Source of the DNA: Rhizobium halophilum
Lineage (GTDB): Bacteria; Pseudomonadota; Alphaproteobacteria; Rhizobiales; Rhizobiaceae
Assembly: GCF_021648825.1 (NCBI RefSeq)
Contig: NZ_JAKJHS010000007.1
Location: 124,001 to 188,000 of the forward strand
DNA: 64,000 nt
Reading direction: 5' to 3'
The notes under the pieces are model-generated. The model had not been told where the DNA came from. It saw nothing but the letters and a program-made list of their open reading frames with translations, and did no database searches. A program made the translations under genes and the position numbers. Of this stretch, positions 46,360-56,264 are shown one piece after another (positions within the stretch are counted from its first letter, which is position 1; each line of letters begins with the position of its first letter).

Positions 46360-47058
46360 ATGGAGAAGGTAGCGATTGTGACGGCTGGCGGTAGCGGCAT
46401 GGGAGCTGCATCCGCCCGACGACTTGCGACCGAAGGTTACAGGGTCGGAATTCTCTCCTCATCAGGCAAAGGCGAGGCGCTCGCGCAGGAACTGGGTGGC
46501 GTAGGTGTTACCGGCTCAAATCAATCGAATGAGGACCTGACGCGGCTGGTCAACGCGACGATGGAACGATGGGGCCGTATCGATGTCCTGGTCAATAGTG
46601 CCGGCCACGGACCGAGGGCGCAGATCCTCGAGATCACTGATGAACAATGGCATGTGGGTCTCGACGTCTATCTCATGAACGTGATCCGCTCCGTTCGTCT
46701 CGTCGCCCCGATCATGCAGGCGCAGAAATCGGGCAGCATCGTCAATATCTCCACGGCCTGGACCTTTGAGCCAAACGCCATGTTTCCGACGTCGGCGGTG
46801 TTTCGCGCGGGGCTGTCGGCCTATACAAAAATCTTTGCCGACGAATACGCGCCAGACAACGTGCGGATGAACAACGTCCTGCCGGGCTGGGTCGACAGTC
46901 TGCCCGCCACGGAGGAGCGACGCGGCAGCGTCCCGATGAAGCGTTACGGCAAGAGCGAGGAGATCGCTGCAACGGTTGCCTTCCTCGCCTCCGAGGGTGC
47001 CGGTTATATTACTGGCCAGAACCTCAAGGTCGACGGCGGCCTTATGCGGTCGGTCTGA
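46360..47058 (+). CDS. SDR-fold protein with altered catalytic Tyr/Lys
   Basis: 232 residues, Rossmann fold. The NAD(P)-binding motif is TAGGSGMG (residues 8-15) and the structural NSAG is at 79-82. Catalytic Ser131 is kept (NIS), but where YxxxK is expected the sequence reads SAVFR, so Tyr is Ser145 and Lys is Arg149. The rest (NNVLPGWVDSLP, GYITGQNLKVDGG) is well conserved. It may use another chemistry or only bind a cofactor; substrate unknown. Start at 46360 has GAGAGG upstream. Stands alone between rplQ and the convergent msrQ. Confidence 0.85.
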   Translation: MEKVAIVTAGGSGMGAASARRLATEGYRVGILSSSGKGEALAQELGGVGVTGSNQSNEDLTRLVNATMERWGRIDVLVNSAGHGPRAQILEITDEQWHVGLDVYLMNVIRSVRLVAPIMQAQKSGSIVNISTAWTFEPNAMFPTSAVFRAGLSAYTKIFADEYAPDNVRMNNVLPGWVDSLPATEERRGSVPMKRYGKSEEIAATVAFLASEGAGYITGQNLKVDGGLMRSV

Positions 47059-47066
47059 CGTTCAGC

Positions 47067-47711
47067 TCACCGGGTGGCTCGTGCCACGCTGGGCTTGCTG
47101 CCGCGCTTCCACCCCAGGAATGGCTTTCGCAGCGGCCTGTAGGCCAGCAGCACGGCAACCAGGGCGATATGGATGAACGGCTGGAACGTCACCGATTTGA
47201 CGGCCAGCAGGTAGTGGAGCGCTCCACCCAGCGCGACGGGATAGATCAGCTGGTGCAGTTTGCTCCAGCGCGGGCCCAGCCGTCGGATCGACCAGTTGTT
47301 CGATGTGGCCGCAAGCGGCGCGAGGGAGACGAGGCAGACCATGCCGATGGTGATGTAGGGCCGCTTGACGATGTCGCCGGCAATCGAGCTGAAGTCCAGG
47401 CCGCGATCGAGGATCAGCCACACCGCGAAGTGCATCAGCACGTAGTAGAAGGCGAGAAGCCCAAGCCCACGGCGGTAACGCAGCCAGTTGATCCCCGCGA
47501 TGTCGCGCAGCGGTGTGATCGCGAGGGTCGCGATCAGGAAGCGCAGCGCCCAAATGCCCAGCAGGTGCTCGAAGGTCTTGACTGGGTTGACCCCAAGTCC
47601 GCCCGTCGCACCTTGATAGAAATACCAGGCTGCAGGACAGAGCCCGATCACATAGAGCGCCCAGATGCTCGGCCCGTGCAGCCTGCGTGGCAGCGATGGA
47701 ATAACGGTCAT
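47067..47711 (-). CDS. msrQ: MsrQ, heme-binding membrane subunit of MsrPQ
   Basis: 214 residues, about six membrane helices of the ferric-reductase-like (YedZ) type. It passes electrons from the quinone pool through b-hemes to MsrP to repair oxidised methionine in periplasmic proteins. His residues in FEHLLG, VLMHFAVW, SKLHQLIYP and LHYLL are candidate heme ligands. Starts as ATGA over the msrP stop, so coupled. Confidence 0.93.
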   Translation of the reverse strand: MTVIPSLPRRLHGPSIWALYVIGLCPAAWYFYQGATGGLGVNPVKTFEHLLGIWALRFLIATLAITPLRDIAGINWLRYRRGLGLLAFYYVLMHFAVWLILDRGLDFSSIAGDIVKRPYITIGMVCLVSLAPLAATSNNWSIRRLGPRWSKLHQLIYPVALGGALHYLLAVKSVTFQPFIHIALVAVLLAYRPLRKPFLGWKRGSKPSVARATR

Positions 47712-48652
47712 CAGAAGTTAGCCTTGAGGTCCATGCCCTCGTAGAGGCTGGCAACCTCGTCCGCATAGCCGTTGAACTTGAGCGTCGGCCGGTTGGCGAC
47801 GGAAAAGAAGCCGCCTTCGCCGATCCGCTGTTCGGTCGCCTGGCTCCAGCGCGGGTGATCGACCTCCGGGTTCACGTTGGAATAGAAGCCGTATTCCCGC
47901 GCGTTTGAGTTCTTCCAAGTCGTCTGCGGCTGTTCCTCAACAAGCGAGATCTTGACGATCGACTTGATGCTCTTGAAACCGTATTTCCAAGGAACGACGA
48001 GCCGGATCGGGGCGCCGTTCTGGTTCGGCAGTGTTTCGCCGTAAAGGCCGACGGCAAGGATCGTCAGTGGGTGGCGAGCTTCGTCGAGACGAAGTCCTTC
48101 GACATAGGGCCATTCCAGCGGCTGAAAGAACCCCGTCTGGCCTGGCATCTGCTCCGGGCGGACGATTGTCTCGAAGGAAACATACTTGGCGCTGCCGAGC
48201 GGTTCAACCTGGTCGAGGAGGGCAGCCAGGGGAAAGCCGATCCAGGGGATCACCATCGACCAGCCCTCGACGCAGCGCAGCCGGTAGACCCGGTCTTCGA
48301 GCGGCATCTTAATCAGTTCGTCCATGCCGAACTCGCGCGGCTTGCCGACCAGGCCGTCCACCTTGACCGACCAGGGCAGAGGATCGAACTGACCTGAATT
48401 CTGGGCAGGATCGCTCTTGGCGGTGCCGAACTCATAGAAGTTGTTGTAGCTCGTCACCGCTTCCTTCGGCGTGAGCGTTTCGTCGGTGGAGAAAGTGCTG
48501 GGGGAGCCCGCCAGTGGCGCGGCAAGGGCAGAACTGGCACCGGCCACTACCAAACCGGCCGCGGCGGTCCCCATAAATTTGCGGCGCGACATGTAGATCT
48601 CACGTGGCGTGATCTCCGACGCGGCGATACGAGGCGGATGATAGACAGGCAT
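47711..48652 (-). CDS. msrP: MsrP, periplasmic methionine sulfoxide reductase (Mo enzyme)
   Basis: 313 residues. A twin-arginine signal ([12 protein letters not shown], about residues 22-45) exports the folded Mo-cofactor protein. The molybdenum-binding Cys is in [13 protein letters not shown]. It reduces free and protein-bound methionine sulfoxide using electrons from MsrQ. The N-terminal [16 protein letters not shown] is standard. The ATG at 48652 follows GAGGAG. Its need for molybdate gives a loose link to modA (10073). Confidence 0.95.
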   Translation of the reverse strand: MPVYHPPRIAASEITPREIYMSRRKFMGTAAAGLVVAGASSALAAPLAGSPSTFSTDETLTPKEAVTSYNNFYEFGTAKSDPAQNSGQFDPLPWSVKVDGLVGKPREFGMDELIKMPLEDRVYRLRCVEGWSMVIPWIGFPLAALLDQVEPLGSAKYVSFETIVRPEQMPGQTGFFQPLEWPYVEGLRLDEARHPLTILAVGLYGETLPNQNGAPIRLVVPWKYGFKSIKSIVKISLVEEQPQTTWKNSNAREYGFYSNVNPEVDHPRWSQATEQRIGEGGFFSVANRPTLKFNGYADEVASLYEGMDLKANF

Positions 48653-48872
48653 GACGGTCTCCTCGGGAGCGGCTATTTACCTCTATACGTAACGCGGAGC
48701 CGAGTTGTTTCACAGGTGAGTAGCAGGGCACATTCGCGTGAGGCGTACCGGAGAGTACCGTTTCGGCGCTCGATGCTAGTGACCCTCTGCCGATATTAGG
48801 GTAGGAAACAGCAAAATTGCTGTGCAAATGACGGCTTTGCGCACAGCCGAAAACAAGACCGAGGAAGAAAAC

Positions 48873-50708
48873 ATGCCCGCCTATCGTTCCAGAACCACGA
48901 CCCACGGCCGTAACATGGCTGGTGCGCGCGGCCTGTGGCGCGCCACAGGCATGAAGGACAGCGATTTCGGCAAGCCGATCATCGCGGTCGTAAACTCCTT
49001 CACGCAGTTCGTCCCAGGCCACGTTCACCTGAAGGATCTTGGCCAGCTTGTCGCTCGTGAGATCGAGGCGGCCGGCGGTGTTGCCAAGGAGTTCAATACC
49101 ATTGCCGTGGACGACGGTATCGCCATGGGTCATGACGGAATGCTCTACTCGCTGCCGTCGCGCGAGATCATCTCCGACTCGGTCGAATACATGGTCAATG
49201 CACACTGCGCCGATGCCATGGTCTGCATTTCCAACTGCGACAAGATCACCCCCGGCATGCTCTCGGCCGCCATGCGCCTCAACATCCCCGCCGTCTTCGT
49301 TTCCGGCGGCCCGATGGAGGCCGGCAAGGTCGTCCTCCAGGGCAAGACTGTTGCGCTGGATCTGGTCGACGCCATGGTCGCCGCTGCCGACGAGGCGATG
49401 TCCGACGCCGATGTCCAGGCGATCGAGCGCGCCGCCTGTCCGACCTGCGGCTCGTGCTCGGGCATGTTCACGGCCAATTCGATGAACTGCTTGACCGAGG
49501 CGCTCGGGCTGTCCCTGCCAGGCAATGGCTCGACGCTCGCCACCCACGCGGACCGTAAGCGCCTCTTCGTCGAAGCGGGCCACCTGATCGTCGATCTTGC
49601 CCGGCGCCATTACGAGCAGGACGATTACAGCATCCTGCCGCGCTCGATCGCCACCAAGGAAGCCTTCGAAAACGCCATGGCGCTCGACATCGCCATGGGC
49701 GGCTCCACGAACACGGTCCTGCACATCCTCGCGGCGGCCTATGAGGGCGGCGTCGATTTCACTCTCGACGACATCGACCGCCTGTCGCGCAAGGTGCCAT
49801 GCCTGTCCAAGGTGGCTCCCGCCAAGAGCGACGTCCACATGGAAGACGTTCACCGCGCCGGCGGCATCATGCGCATCCTCGGCGAACTGGACCGGGGCGG
49901 CTTGCTGAACCGCGACTGCAGGACGGTGCACGAGGAAACTCTCGGCGATGCTATCGACCGCTGGGATATCACCCGCACCAACAGCGAGACCGTTCGCAAT
50001 TTCTACAAGGCGGCACCGGGCGGCGTGCCGACGCAGGTTGCCTTCTCGCAGTCGTCACGATGGGATGAACTCGATACCGACAGCGAACAGGGCGTCATCC
50101 GCTCAGTCAAGAACCCGTTCTCCAAGGACGGCGGCTTGGCGGTTCTCTACGGCAACATCGCGCTCGATGGCTGCATCGTGAAGACGGCCGGCGTCGACGA
50201 GTCGATCCTGAAGTTCACCGGGCCGGCGCGCGTGTTCGAAAGCCAGGATGCCTCCGTCAAGGCGATCCTCAACAACGAGATCGTCGCCGGCGATGTCGTC
50301 GTCATCCGCTACGAAGGACCCAAGGGCGGCCCGGGCATGCAGGAAATGCTCTATCCGACGAGCTACCTGAAGTCGAAGGGCCTCGGCAAGGCCTGCGCGC
50401 TCGTCACCGACGGCCGCTTCTCCGGCGGTACCTCCGGCCTCTCGATTGGCCACGCCTCACCGGAAGCCGCCAACGGCGGAGCAATTGGCCTGGTGCGCGA
50501 AGGCGACATGATCGAGATCGACATCCCCAACCGCTCCATCAACCTGCTGGTCTCGGATGCTGAGCTGGCACAGCGGCGTACAGAACAAGACAGAACAGGC
50601 TGGAAGCCGGTGGTGCCGCGCAAGCGCAATGTCACCACGGCACTGAAAGCCTACGCCGCCTTCGCCTCGAGTGCCGACAAGGGTGCGGTGCGCATCCTGC
50701 CGGAATAG
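48873..50708 (+). CDS. ilvD: Dihydroxy-acid dehydratase
   Basis: 611 residues; third shared step of valine and isoleucine synthesis, making 2-oxo acids. Fe-S cluster Cys lie in [12 protein letters not shown] and [12 protein letters not shown]; the C-terminal signature is [20 protein letters not shown]. The ATG at 48873 ([19 protein letters not shown]) is preferred; an in-frame start at 48822 is unsupported. Divergent from msrP across 220 bp in which I see no clear operator. Confidence 0.97.
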   Translation: MPAYRSRTTTHGRNMAGARGLWRATGMKDSDFGKPIIAVVNSFTQFVPGHVHLKDLGQLVAREIEAAGGVAKEFNTIAVDDGIAMGHDGMLYSLPSREIISDSVEYMVNAHCADAMVCISNCDKITPGMLSAAMRLNIPAVFVSGGPMEAGKVVLQGKTVALDLVDAMVAAADEAMSDADVQAIERAACPTCGSCSGMFTANSMNCLTEALGLSLPGNGSTLATHADRKRLFVEAGHLIVDLARRHYEQDDYSILPRSIATKEAFENAMALDIAMGGSTNTVLHILAAAYEGGVDFTLDDIDRLSRKVPCLSKVAPAKSDVHMEDVHRAGGIMRILGELDRGGLLNRDCRTVHEETLGDAIDRWDITRTNSETVRNFYKAAPGGVPTQVAFSQSSRWDELDTDSEQGVIRSVKNPFSKDGGLAVLYGNIALDGCIVKTAGVDESILKFTGPARVFESQDASVKAILNNEIVAGDVVVIRYEGPKGGPGMQEMLYPTSYLKSKGLGKACALVTDGRFSGGTSGLSIGHASPEAANGGAIGLVREGDMIEIDIPNRSINLLVSDAELAQRRTEQDRTGWKPVVPRKRNVTTALKAYAAFASSADKGAVRILPE

Positions 50709-50757
50709 AAGCTCCTGTTGATGCCGTTCGCATGACGGGTGCTCCTGCATCCTGAAC

Positions 50758-51141
50758 TCAAGAATGCCTCGGCATCTCGTTGTAGATGTCCCGGAGTTCC
50801 TTCTGGCGTTCCTGATACGCGCTGGTGAGGCAGGCGATCTCTGCGCCGCAGGCCTGGCGTTTCGACAACCATTCCACTTGGCGATCCTGCATGCTGCCGC
50901 GCGCGCCCATGGCAAGTAGCCCTGAGAGGAGGTCGAAGGTGGTGACCATCCGGACATCGGCATCGTTTAACACGCGGTTCTCGCAGATCACTCGTTCGTC
51001 GGTGGCCAGATCCGCCCGGTTGCAGTCAAAGCTGGCCGCGGAAGCACTCGCGGACGTGAAGAGCGACAGAGACAGGAAGGTAAATACGCAAGAGACGGTG
51101 CTGTGGAAGCCACGGTCATAATGGGGTCGAAATGGGTGCAT
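50758..51141 (-). CDS. LprI-family secreted protein (DUF1311)
   Basis: 127 residues. A Sec signal peptide (about residues 1-34, ending SASASA) precedes the four-Cys LprI pattern: FDCNRADLATDERVICEN, then QVEWLSKRQACG and IACLTSAYQERQKEL. Mycobacterial LprI inhibits lysozyme; for this protein only the family is supported. The ATG at 51141 follows AGGAAG. Convergent with ilvD and divergent from the protease gene. Confidence 0.82.
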   Translation of the reverse strand: MHPFRPHYDRGFHSTVSCVFTFLSLSLFTSASASAASFDCNRADLATDERVICENRVLNDADVRMVTTFDLLSGLLAMGARGSMQDRQVEWLSKRQACGAEIACLTSAYQERQKELRDIYNEMPRHS

Positions 51142-51251
51142 GTTGATCTTCCTGTAATCCGCAATGAACGCAGTGGTTTCACCGTGGTTGGTTCGCCTTC
51201 CCTTTCCAGCGCCCCGCGCTACAAATCGTTCCGGTTTCAATGAGGAATCAG

Positions 51252-52655
51252 ATGACGAGCACCCGCAGTTACATTTCAGCAGCTTTTATAGCCCTGCTTC
51301 TCCTGCAGCCAGATGCCGCGCATGCCCAGTCCGAGAAGGCGGTGCCGAGAAGCCAGGCCGAGGTACAGCTTTCATTCGCGCCGCTGGTCAAGCAGACGGC
51401 CGGTGCCGTTGTGAACGTTTACGCGGAGCGAGTCGTCCAGCGGCTCAACCCCTTCGCCGGCGACCCCTTCTTCGAGCAGTTCTTCGGCCAGCGCATGCCC
51501 AACCGGACGGAAAAGCAATCGTCGTTGGGGTCGGGCGTCATCGTCTCCGGCGACGGGCTGGTCGTGACCAACAATCACGTCATCGAGGGTGCCGACGACA
51601 TAAGGATCGCTCTCGCCGACGGGCGGGAATTTGATTCAGAGGTGCTCCTGAAGGACGAGAGTCTTGATCTGGCCGTCTTGCGGGCACGCACCAGCGAAAG
51701 TTTTCCGATGCTTGCGATCGGTGATTCCGATGCCGTCGAAGTGGGCGATCTGGTCCTTGCGGTAGGCAATCCGTTCGGGGTCGGCCAAACGGTCACAAGC
51801 GGCATCGTCTCCGCTCTCGCCCGAAACCAAGTCACGCCCGGTGATTTCGGTTTCTTCATACAAACAGATGCGTCGATCAACCCCGGCAATTCGGGCGGCG
51901 CCTTGATGAACATGCGCGGCGAGCTGATCGGCATCAACACGGCGATCTTTTCCCGCGGCGGCGGGTCGAACGGCATCGGCTTTGCCATCCCGGCAAATCT
52001 GGTGAAGGTCTTCGTGGCTGCGGCGGAGGAGGGGGACGAGACTTTCGAACGTCCCTACATTGGCGCGAGCTTCGAGGCTGTCACGTCTGACGTCGCCGAG
52101 GCATTGGGCCTGAAGGCCGCCCGCGGTGCCCTTGTGGTGGCAGTGGTTGAAGGAGGGCCCGCCGCCAGCGCCGGGCTCACGCCGGGCGAGGTCGTCACGG
52201 CCGTCAACGACGTGCAGGTGGAGCATCCGGATGCTCTCGGCTATCGCCTCACCACGGCGGGCCTCGGCCGCCAGGCGGAATTGACGGTACAGCAAGCTGG
52301 GGGGACGCGTAAGGTCACCATTGCGCTGAACACGGCGCCGGAGACCCCGCCGCGGGACGAGCGTCTCCTTGAAGGTCGAAATCCCTTCGCCGGACTTCGT
52401 GTGGCAAATCTTTCGCCGCGACTTGCGCAGGAACTGCGGATGCCGACGGACAAGACGGGCGTCGTGGTTGTTGATGTGGCACGCGGGTCGCCGAGCAGCC
52501 GGCTTGGCTTCCGACCAAAGGACATGATTGTCTCCCTGAACGGCCTTGCAGTTGCCTCGACCCGAGCCATGGAACGCATGCTTGACGATGATCCGGGCTT
52601 TTGGCGGGTCGAGATTGAGCGTGAGGGCCAACGGATCCGGCAGTTCTTCCGATGA
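51252..52655 (+). CDS. Do-like periplasmic serine protease
   Basis: 467 residues. Signal peptide (to AAHA), trypsin-like domain with TNNHVIEG (His), ESLDLAVL (Asp) and NPGNSGGAL (Ser), then two PDZ domains (about residues 260-350 and 370-460). A DegP/DegQ/DegS-type protease or chaperone of the envelope. The ATG at 51252 has AGGA five bases upstream; the ATG at 51240 is the alternative. The C-terminus overlaps rarA as ATGA. Confidence 0.93.
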   Translation: MTSTRSYISAAFIALLLLQPDAAHAQSEKAVPRSQAEVQLSFAPLVKQTAGAVVNVYAERVVQRLNPFAGDPFFEQFFGQRMPNRTEKQSSLGSGVIVSGDGLVVTNNHVIEGADDIRIALADGREFDSEVLLKDESLDLAVLRARTSESFPMLAIGDSDAVEVGDLVLAVGNPFGVGQTVTSGIVSALARNQVTPGDFGFFIQTDASINPGNSGGALMNMRGELIGINTAIFSRGGGSNGIGFAIPANLVKVFVAAAEEGDETFERPYIGASFEAVTSDVAEALGLKAARGALVVAVVEGGPAASAGLTPGEVVTAVNDVQVEHPDALGYRLTTAGLGRQAELTVQQAGGTRKVTIALNTAPETPPRDERLLEGRNPFAGLRVANLSPRLAQELRMPTDKTGVVVVDVARGSPSSRLGFRPKDMIVSLNGLAVASTRAMERMLDDDPGFWRVEIEREGQRIRQFFR

Positions 52656-53968
52656 ACGGCGATCTCTTCGCACCAACGATCCCGGATGAGCTTGCCAATC
52701 GGCGGCCGCTCGCTGATCGGCTGCGGCCGAAGTCGCTGGGCGAGGTGGCAGGGCAGCAGCATCTCACGGGCGAAGACGGCGTGCTCAGGCGGATGATCGA
52801 TGCCGGGTCATTGGGATCGATGGTCTTCTGGGGGCCGCCCGGCACGGGCAAGACAACCGTTGCTCGACTTCTGTCGGGCGAGGCCGGGCTCGCCTTCGAA
52901 CAGATTTCTGCGATCTTCTCTGGCGTGGCCGACTTGAAGAAGGTGTTTGAGGCGGCGCGGATGCGGCGGATGGAAGGGCGGCAGACCTTGCTCTTCGTCG
53001 ACGAGATCCACCGCTTCAACAAGGCCCAGCAGGATAGCTTCCTGCCGGTGATGGAGGACGGGACCATCATCCTCGTCGGCGCCACCACCGAAAATCCGAG
53101 CTTCGAGCTGAATGCTGCCCTTCTGTCGCGTGCCCGCGTTCTGACCTTTCGTGCTCATGATGAGGCGAGCCTTGAGGAATTGCTGAAGCGCGCCGAGCAG
53201 GTCGGAAACCGGCCTCTGCCTCTCGATGCAGGTGCCCGCGCAAGCCTGATCCGCATGGCAGATGGAGACGGGCGTGCGGTGCTCACGCTGGCCGAGGAAG
53301 TCTGGCGCGCAGCACGGGCGGGGGAGGTGTTTGACACGACCGGTCTGACGCAGATCGTGCAACGGCGAGCCCCGGTCTACGACAAGGGACAGGACGGCCA
53401 TTACAACCTCATTTCGGCGCTCCATAAGTCCGTCCGGGGCTCCGATCCGGATGCAGCCCTTTACTATCTGGCACGCATGTTCGATGCCGGCGAAGACCCG
53501 CTCTACCTCGGAAGGCGTCTGGTACGCATGGCCGTTGAGGATATTGGACTGGCCGATCCCCAGGCACTTGTCATCTGCAATGCTGCAAAGGACGCCTACG
53601 ACTACCTTGGATCGCCCGAAGGAGAACTGGCACTTGCCCAGGCATGTGTGTATCTCGCGACGGCGCCCAAGTCGAACGGTGTCTATGTGGCCTACAAGGC
53701 GGCCATGCGTGCAGCCAAGGAGCATGGCTCGCTACTGCCACCCAAGCACATCCTCAATGCACCAACAAAGCTGATGAAGGGCGAAGGTTATGGCGAAGGC
53801 TACCGCTATGACCATGATGAGCCGGATGGGTTCTCCGGGCAGAACTATTTCCCGGAAAAAATGGGGCGAAAGCTCTTCTACGATCCACCCGAGCGCGGCT
53901 TCGAGCGTGAGATCCGCAAGCGTCTGGACTGGTGGGCGAAGCTCCGCAGGGAGCGCGGCGAGCCCTAG
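52652..53968 (+). CDS. rarA: Replication-associated recombination protein A
   Basis: 438-residue AAA+ ATPase (MgsA/WRNIP1 family) acting at stalled replication forks. Walker A is GPPGTGKTT, Walker B LLFVDEIHRFN, sensor 1 GATTENPSF. The C-terminal tetramerisation domain is present (YLATAPKSNGVYVAYKAAM). Overlaps the protease gene by four bases and shares stop-codon bases with the convergent DUF1883 gene. Confidence 0.96.
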   Translation: MNGDLFAPTIPDELANRRPLADRLRPKSLGEVAGQQHLTGEDGVLRRMIDAGSLGSMVFWGPPGTGKTTVARLLSGEAGLAFEQISAIFSGVADLKKVFEAARMRRMEGRQTLLFVDEIHRFNKAQQDSFLPVMEDGTIILVGATTENPSFELNAALLSRARVLTFRAHDEASLEELLKRAEQVGNRPLPLDAGARASLIRMADGDGRAVLTLAEEVWRAARAGEVFDTTGLTQIVQRRAPVYDKGQDGHYNLISALHKSVRGSDPDAALYYLARMFDAGEDPLYLGRRLVRMAVEDIGLADPQALVICNAAKDAYDYLGSPEGELALAQACVYLATAPKSNGVYVAYKAAMRAAKEHGSLLPPKHILNAPTKLMKGEGYGEGYRYDHDEPDGFSGQNYFPEKMGRKLFYDPPERGFEREIRKRLDWWAKLRRERGEP

Positions 53969-54270
53969 GACGCTCGGCGCTGCACCGCTGGTGGCGGTGT
54001 CACTTTGACGGCGGAATCGGCCAGGACGTGATGCCCTTCCATGTCGACGATCAGGTTCCACTGTCCGTCTTCCGGCACCACAAGCCGGATTGGCGATTTC
54101 TTGGCGACGCCGCCGATATACTTGAAGTCCAGAAGTTCCTTGAACCGCTGGAAGTTGCCCGAGGTCATCAGGCGCACGTTGTTGACGGCGTTGAGCGTAA
54201 CTTCGACGACGGTACCGGCCCGCTGTCCTCTAAGGTCGTAGTGTTTGAAACGGAAAGACGGTGCTGCCAC
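53965..54270 (-). CDS. DUF1883 domain protein
   Basis: 101 residues, nearly all of it a DUF1883 beta-sandwich-like domain: FKHYDLRGQRAGTVVEVTL, VRLMTSGNFQRF, and KSPIRLVVPEDGQWNLIVDM. Function is unknown; elsewhere the domain is found alone or joined to TIR domains. The GTG at 54270 has GAGG upstream. Its stop overlaps the rarA stop tail to tail within CTAG. Confidence 0.85.
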   Translation of the reverse strand: MAAPSFRFKHYDLRGQRAGTVVEVTLNAVNNVRLMTSGNFQRFKELLDFKYIGGVAKKSPIRLVVPEDGQWNLIVDMEGHHVLADSAVKVTPPPAVQRRAS

Positions 54271-54332
54271 GGTCAGCCTCGGTTATGCTGTTTGAGAGCC
54301 CTCTTTAGCAGCCTTCTCTTAAGGAATTGTGG

Positions 54333-54358
54333 AACCGGACGGCCCTTGGCGTGTTTTT
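54333..54358 (+). promoter_or_regulatory. Candidate RpoE2/EcfG promoter
   Basis: GGAAC (54333-54337), 18 bases, then TTTTT. Twenty-odd bases before the ATG of the 79-residue membrane protein. Fits the Sinorhizobium RpoE2 consensus GGAAC-N18/19-TT. Confidence 0.5.
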
Positions 54359-54383
54359 CCCACAGCAAACCAAGGCTGATGCG

Positions 54384-54623
54384 ATGGAGAAGATCAAGAC
54401 ACAGACCTATCTGACAGCGATTGCATCGCTGATGGTGAATGCGGTCGTGTTCGGCTTCGGCGCAGTCGCCATTCTGTCTATCCCCGCTTTGAATGATCAC
54501 GCCAAGTATCTTCTACCGGGCTGGATTGTTGTCGCATTCGTAGCGACGCCGTTCATTGCCAAGAGGATCGCCCCTCGAATGAGGCTGCGTTACTGGCGAG
54601 AGCGCGATCGAGTACATATCTAG
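54384..54623 (+). CDS. Small inner-membrane protein, possibly stress-induced
   Basis: 79 residues with two membrane helices (about 10-32 and 41-60) and a basic tail (RMRLRYWRERDR). No family named. The ATG at 54384 follows the candidate RpoE2 promoter; the in-frame upstream start at 54327 would lie inside that promoter. Confidence 0.65.
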   Translation: MEKIKTQTYLTAIASLMVNAVVFGFGAVAILSIPALNDHAKYLLPGWIVVAFVATPFIAKRIAPRMRLRYWRERDRVHI

Positions 54624-54687
54624 ACTTCATAAGAGGCGGCATTCCCCCCTGCTGCCGCCGTAAAACAATAAATGACCTCCAGTCTTG

Positions 54688-54716
54688 CCCTGCCGTTCCC
54701 TCCGGCAGGGTTTTTT
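54688..54716 (+). terminator. Intrinsic terminator
   Basis: CCCTGCCG/CGGCAGGG (seven-base loop) then six T, 65 bases after the small membrane gene. The rest of the 307-bp gap before ftsZ2 shows no other element. Confidence 0.92.
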
Positions 54717-54930
54717 CTTGCCTCTCTCAAGAACTATAGGCCGCGGCCGTCAGGGCAAAGATCATCTGCGGCAAGTTTCCTTATGCGTGTTGCAGCAGGG
54801 GAAACGGCGGGCAGGGCTCTCTCTCTTGTTCTTTTGCCCAGCCTCTGCCTTGTTGCGAGCATAATCTGGTAATCGATTCGGTGATGCCAGGGGCGGCATG
54901 CCGCAAGAAATCGCGCAGAGGGACCTCTCC

Positions 54931-55974
54931 ATGTCGGACGACATCAAGCACTCGATCAAGGAAATGCGGCCGAAGATTACCGTGGTCGGTGTCGGCGGAG
55001 GTGGCGGCAACGCCATCAACAACATGATCGCCGAGCATCTTGAAGGGGTTGAGTTCATCGCTGCCAACACTGATGCCCAAGTGCTCGCGACATCGAAGGC
55101 CACGCGGCGCATTCAGTTGGGGACGGCAGTGACGGAGGGCCTCGGAGCAGGATCGCTGCCGGAGATCGGACGCGCTGCTGCGGAGGAATCCATCGACGAG
55201 ATCATGGATCATCTCTCCGGCTGCCACATGTGCTTTGTGACCGCGGGTATGGGCGGCGGCACCGGCACGGGCGCAGCACCGGTGATTGCTCAGGCGGCGC
55301 GCAATGCCGGCATCCTGACGGTCGGCGTGGTCACCAAGCCATTCACATTCGAAGGCAATCGCCGTATGAAAACGGCGGAGGCGGGGATCGAGGAACTACG
55401 GCGCGCTGCCGATACGGTGATCGTTATTCCGAACCAGAACCTTTTCCGCATCGCCGACGCGAAGACCACGTTCGCAGATGCCTTCATGACCGCCGACAAG
55501 GTCCTCTTCTCCGGCGTTGGCTGCATCACTGATCTGATCGTCAAGGAAGGCCTGATCAATCTCGATTTTGCAGACGTCAAGTCAGTGATGAAAGGCATGG
55601 GGCGAGCAATGATGGGCACGGGGGAGGCTTCGGGTGACGGTCGGGCGTTGGTTGCCGCCGAGGCGGCAATCGCCAATCCGCTGCTCGACGAGATCTCCAT
55701 GAAGGGCGCCAAAGGGGTGCTGATCTCCATCTCCGGCGGCTCCGACATGACCCTCTTTGAAGTGGATGAAGCCGCCAGTCGGATTCGCGATGAAGTCATG
55801 GATGACGCCGATATTGTCGTGGGCGCCATCTTCGACCGCGAACTGGACGGCAAGTTCCGTGTCTCCGTCGTTGCCACAGGCCTGGATGGCGGCGAAGCCG
55901 CGGTCGCTGCAGCCAGCCATGAACTCAACGGTGCTGCCGCCGGCGCAACACAGCTACCTCGCTTTCTGCAGTAA
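54931..55974 (+). CDS. ftsZ2: Second, short FtsZ (FtsZ2)
   Basis: 347-residue tubulin-like GTPase. Nucleotide loop [13 protein letters not shown], tubulin signature [13 protein letters not shown]7 catalytic loop NLDFADVK. The long disordered linker of the main rhizobial FtsZ is missing: after the core only ~20 residues remain, ending LPRFLQ, which resembles the FtsZ C-terminal FtsA-binding peptide. The main ftsZ of the dcw cluster is not in the window. The start at 54931 has GAGGG upstream; the ATG at 54898 is possible. Confidence 0.9.
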   Translation: MSDDIKHSIKEMRPKITVVGVGGGGGNAINNMIAEHLEGVEFIAANTDAQVLATSKATRRIQLGTAVTEGLGAGSLPEIGRAAAEESIDEIMDHLSGCHMCFVTAGMGGGTGTGAAPVIAQAARNAGILTVGVVTKPFTFEGNRRMKTAEAGIEELRRAADTVIVIPNQNLFRIADAKTTFADAFMTADKVLFSGVGCITDLIVKEGLINLDFADVKSVMKGMGRAMMGTGEASGDGRALVAAEAAIANPLLDEISMKGAKGVLISISGGSDMTLFEVDEAASRIRDEVMDDADIVVGAIFDRELDGKFRVSVVATGLDGGEAAVAAASHELNGAAAGATQLPRFLQ

Positions 55975-55999
55975 TCAGATTATAGCCAAGTCAGTGATC

Positions 56000-56030
56000 A
56001 AGGGCGGCGATTGGCCGCCCTTTCCTTTTT
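56000..56030 (+). terminator. Intrinsic terminator after ftsZ2
   Basis: AAGGGCGGC/GCCGCCCTT (five-base loop), then TTTCCTTTTT. Confidence 0.9.
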
Positions 56031-56264
56031 CTTTGGGTTCACGCTGCACTGCTTTTTACTCGCGATTTCGTGACTGACGACGGGCGAGGGCCAGCTCTGC
56101 GCGGGCAGTCAGTTAAGAGAACCTTTATCGTTTGCTGACAAGTTGAGGGAAGCTTCACGGCGGATGGTCACGAAGGGCTGATGGGGCGGCCGCCGCCGCG
56201 TATGCAAACGTGTAATGAGTAACTGCCTGCCCGGACGTCATGCAGGCACTGTACGGAGTAAATT

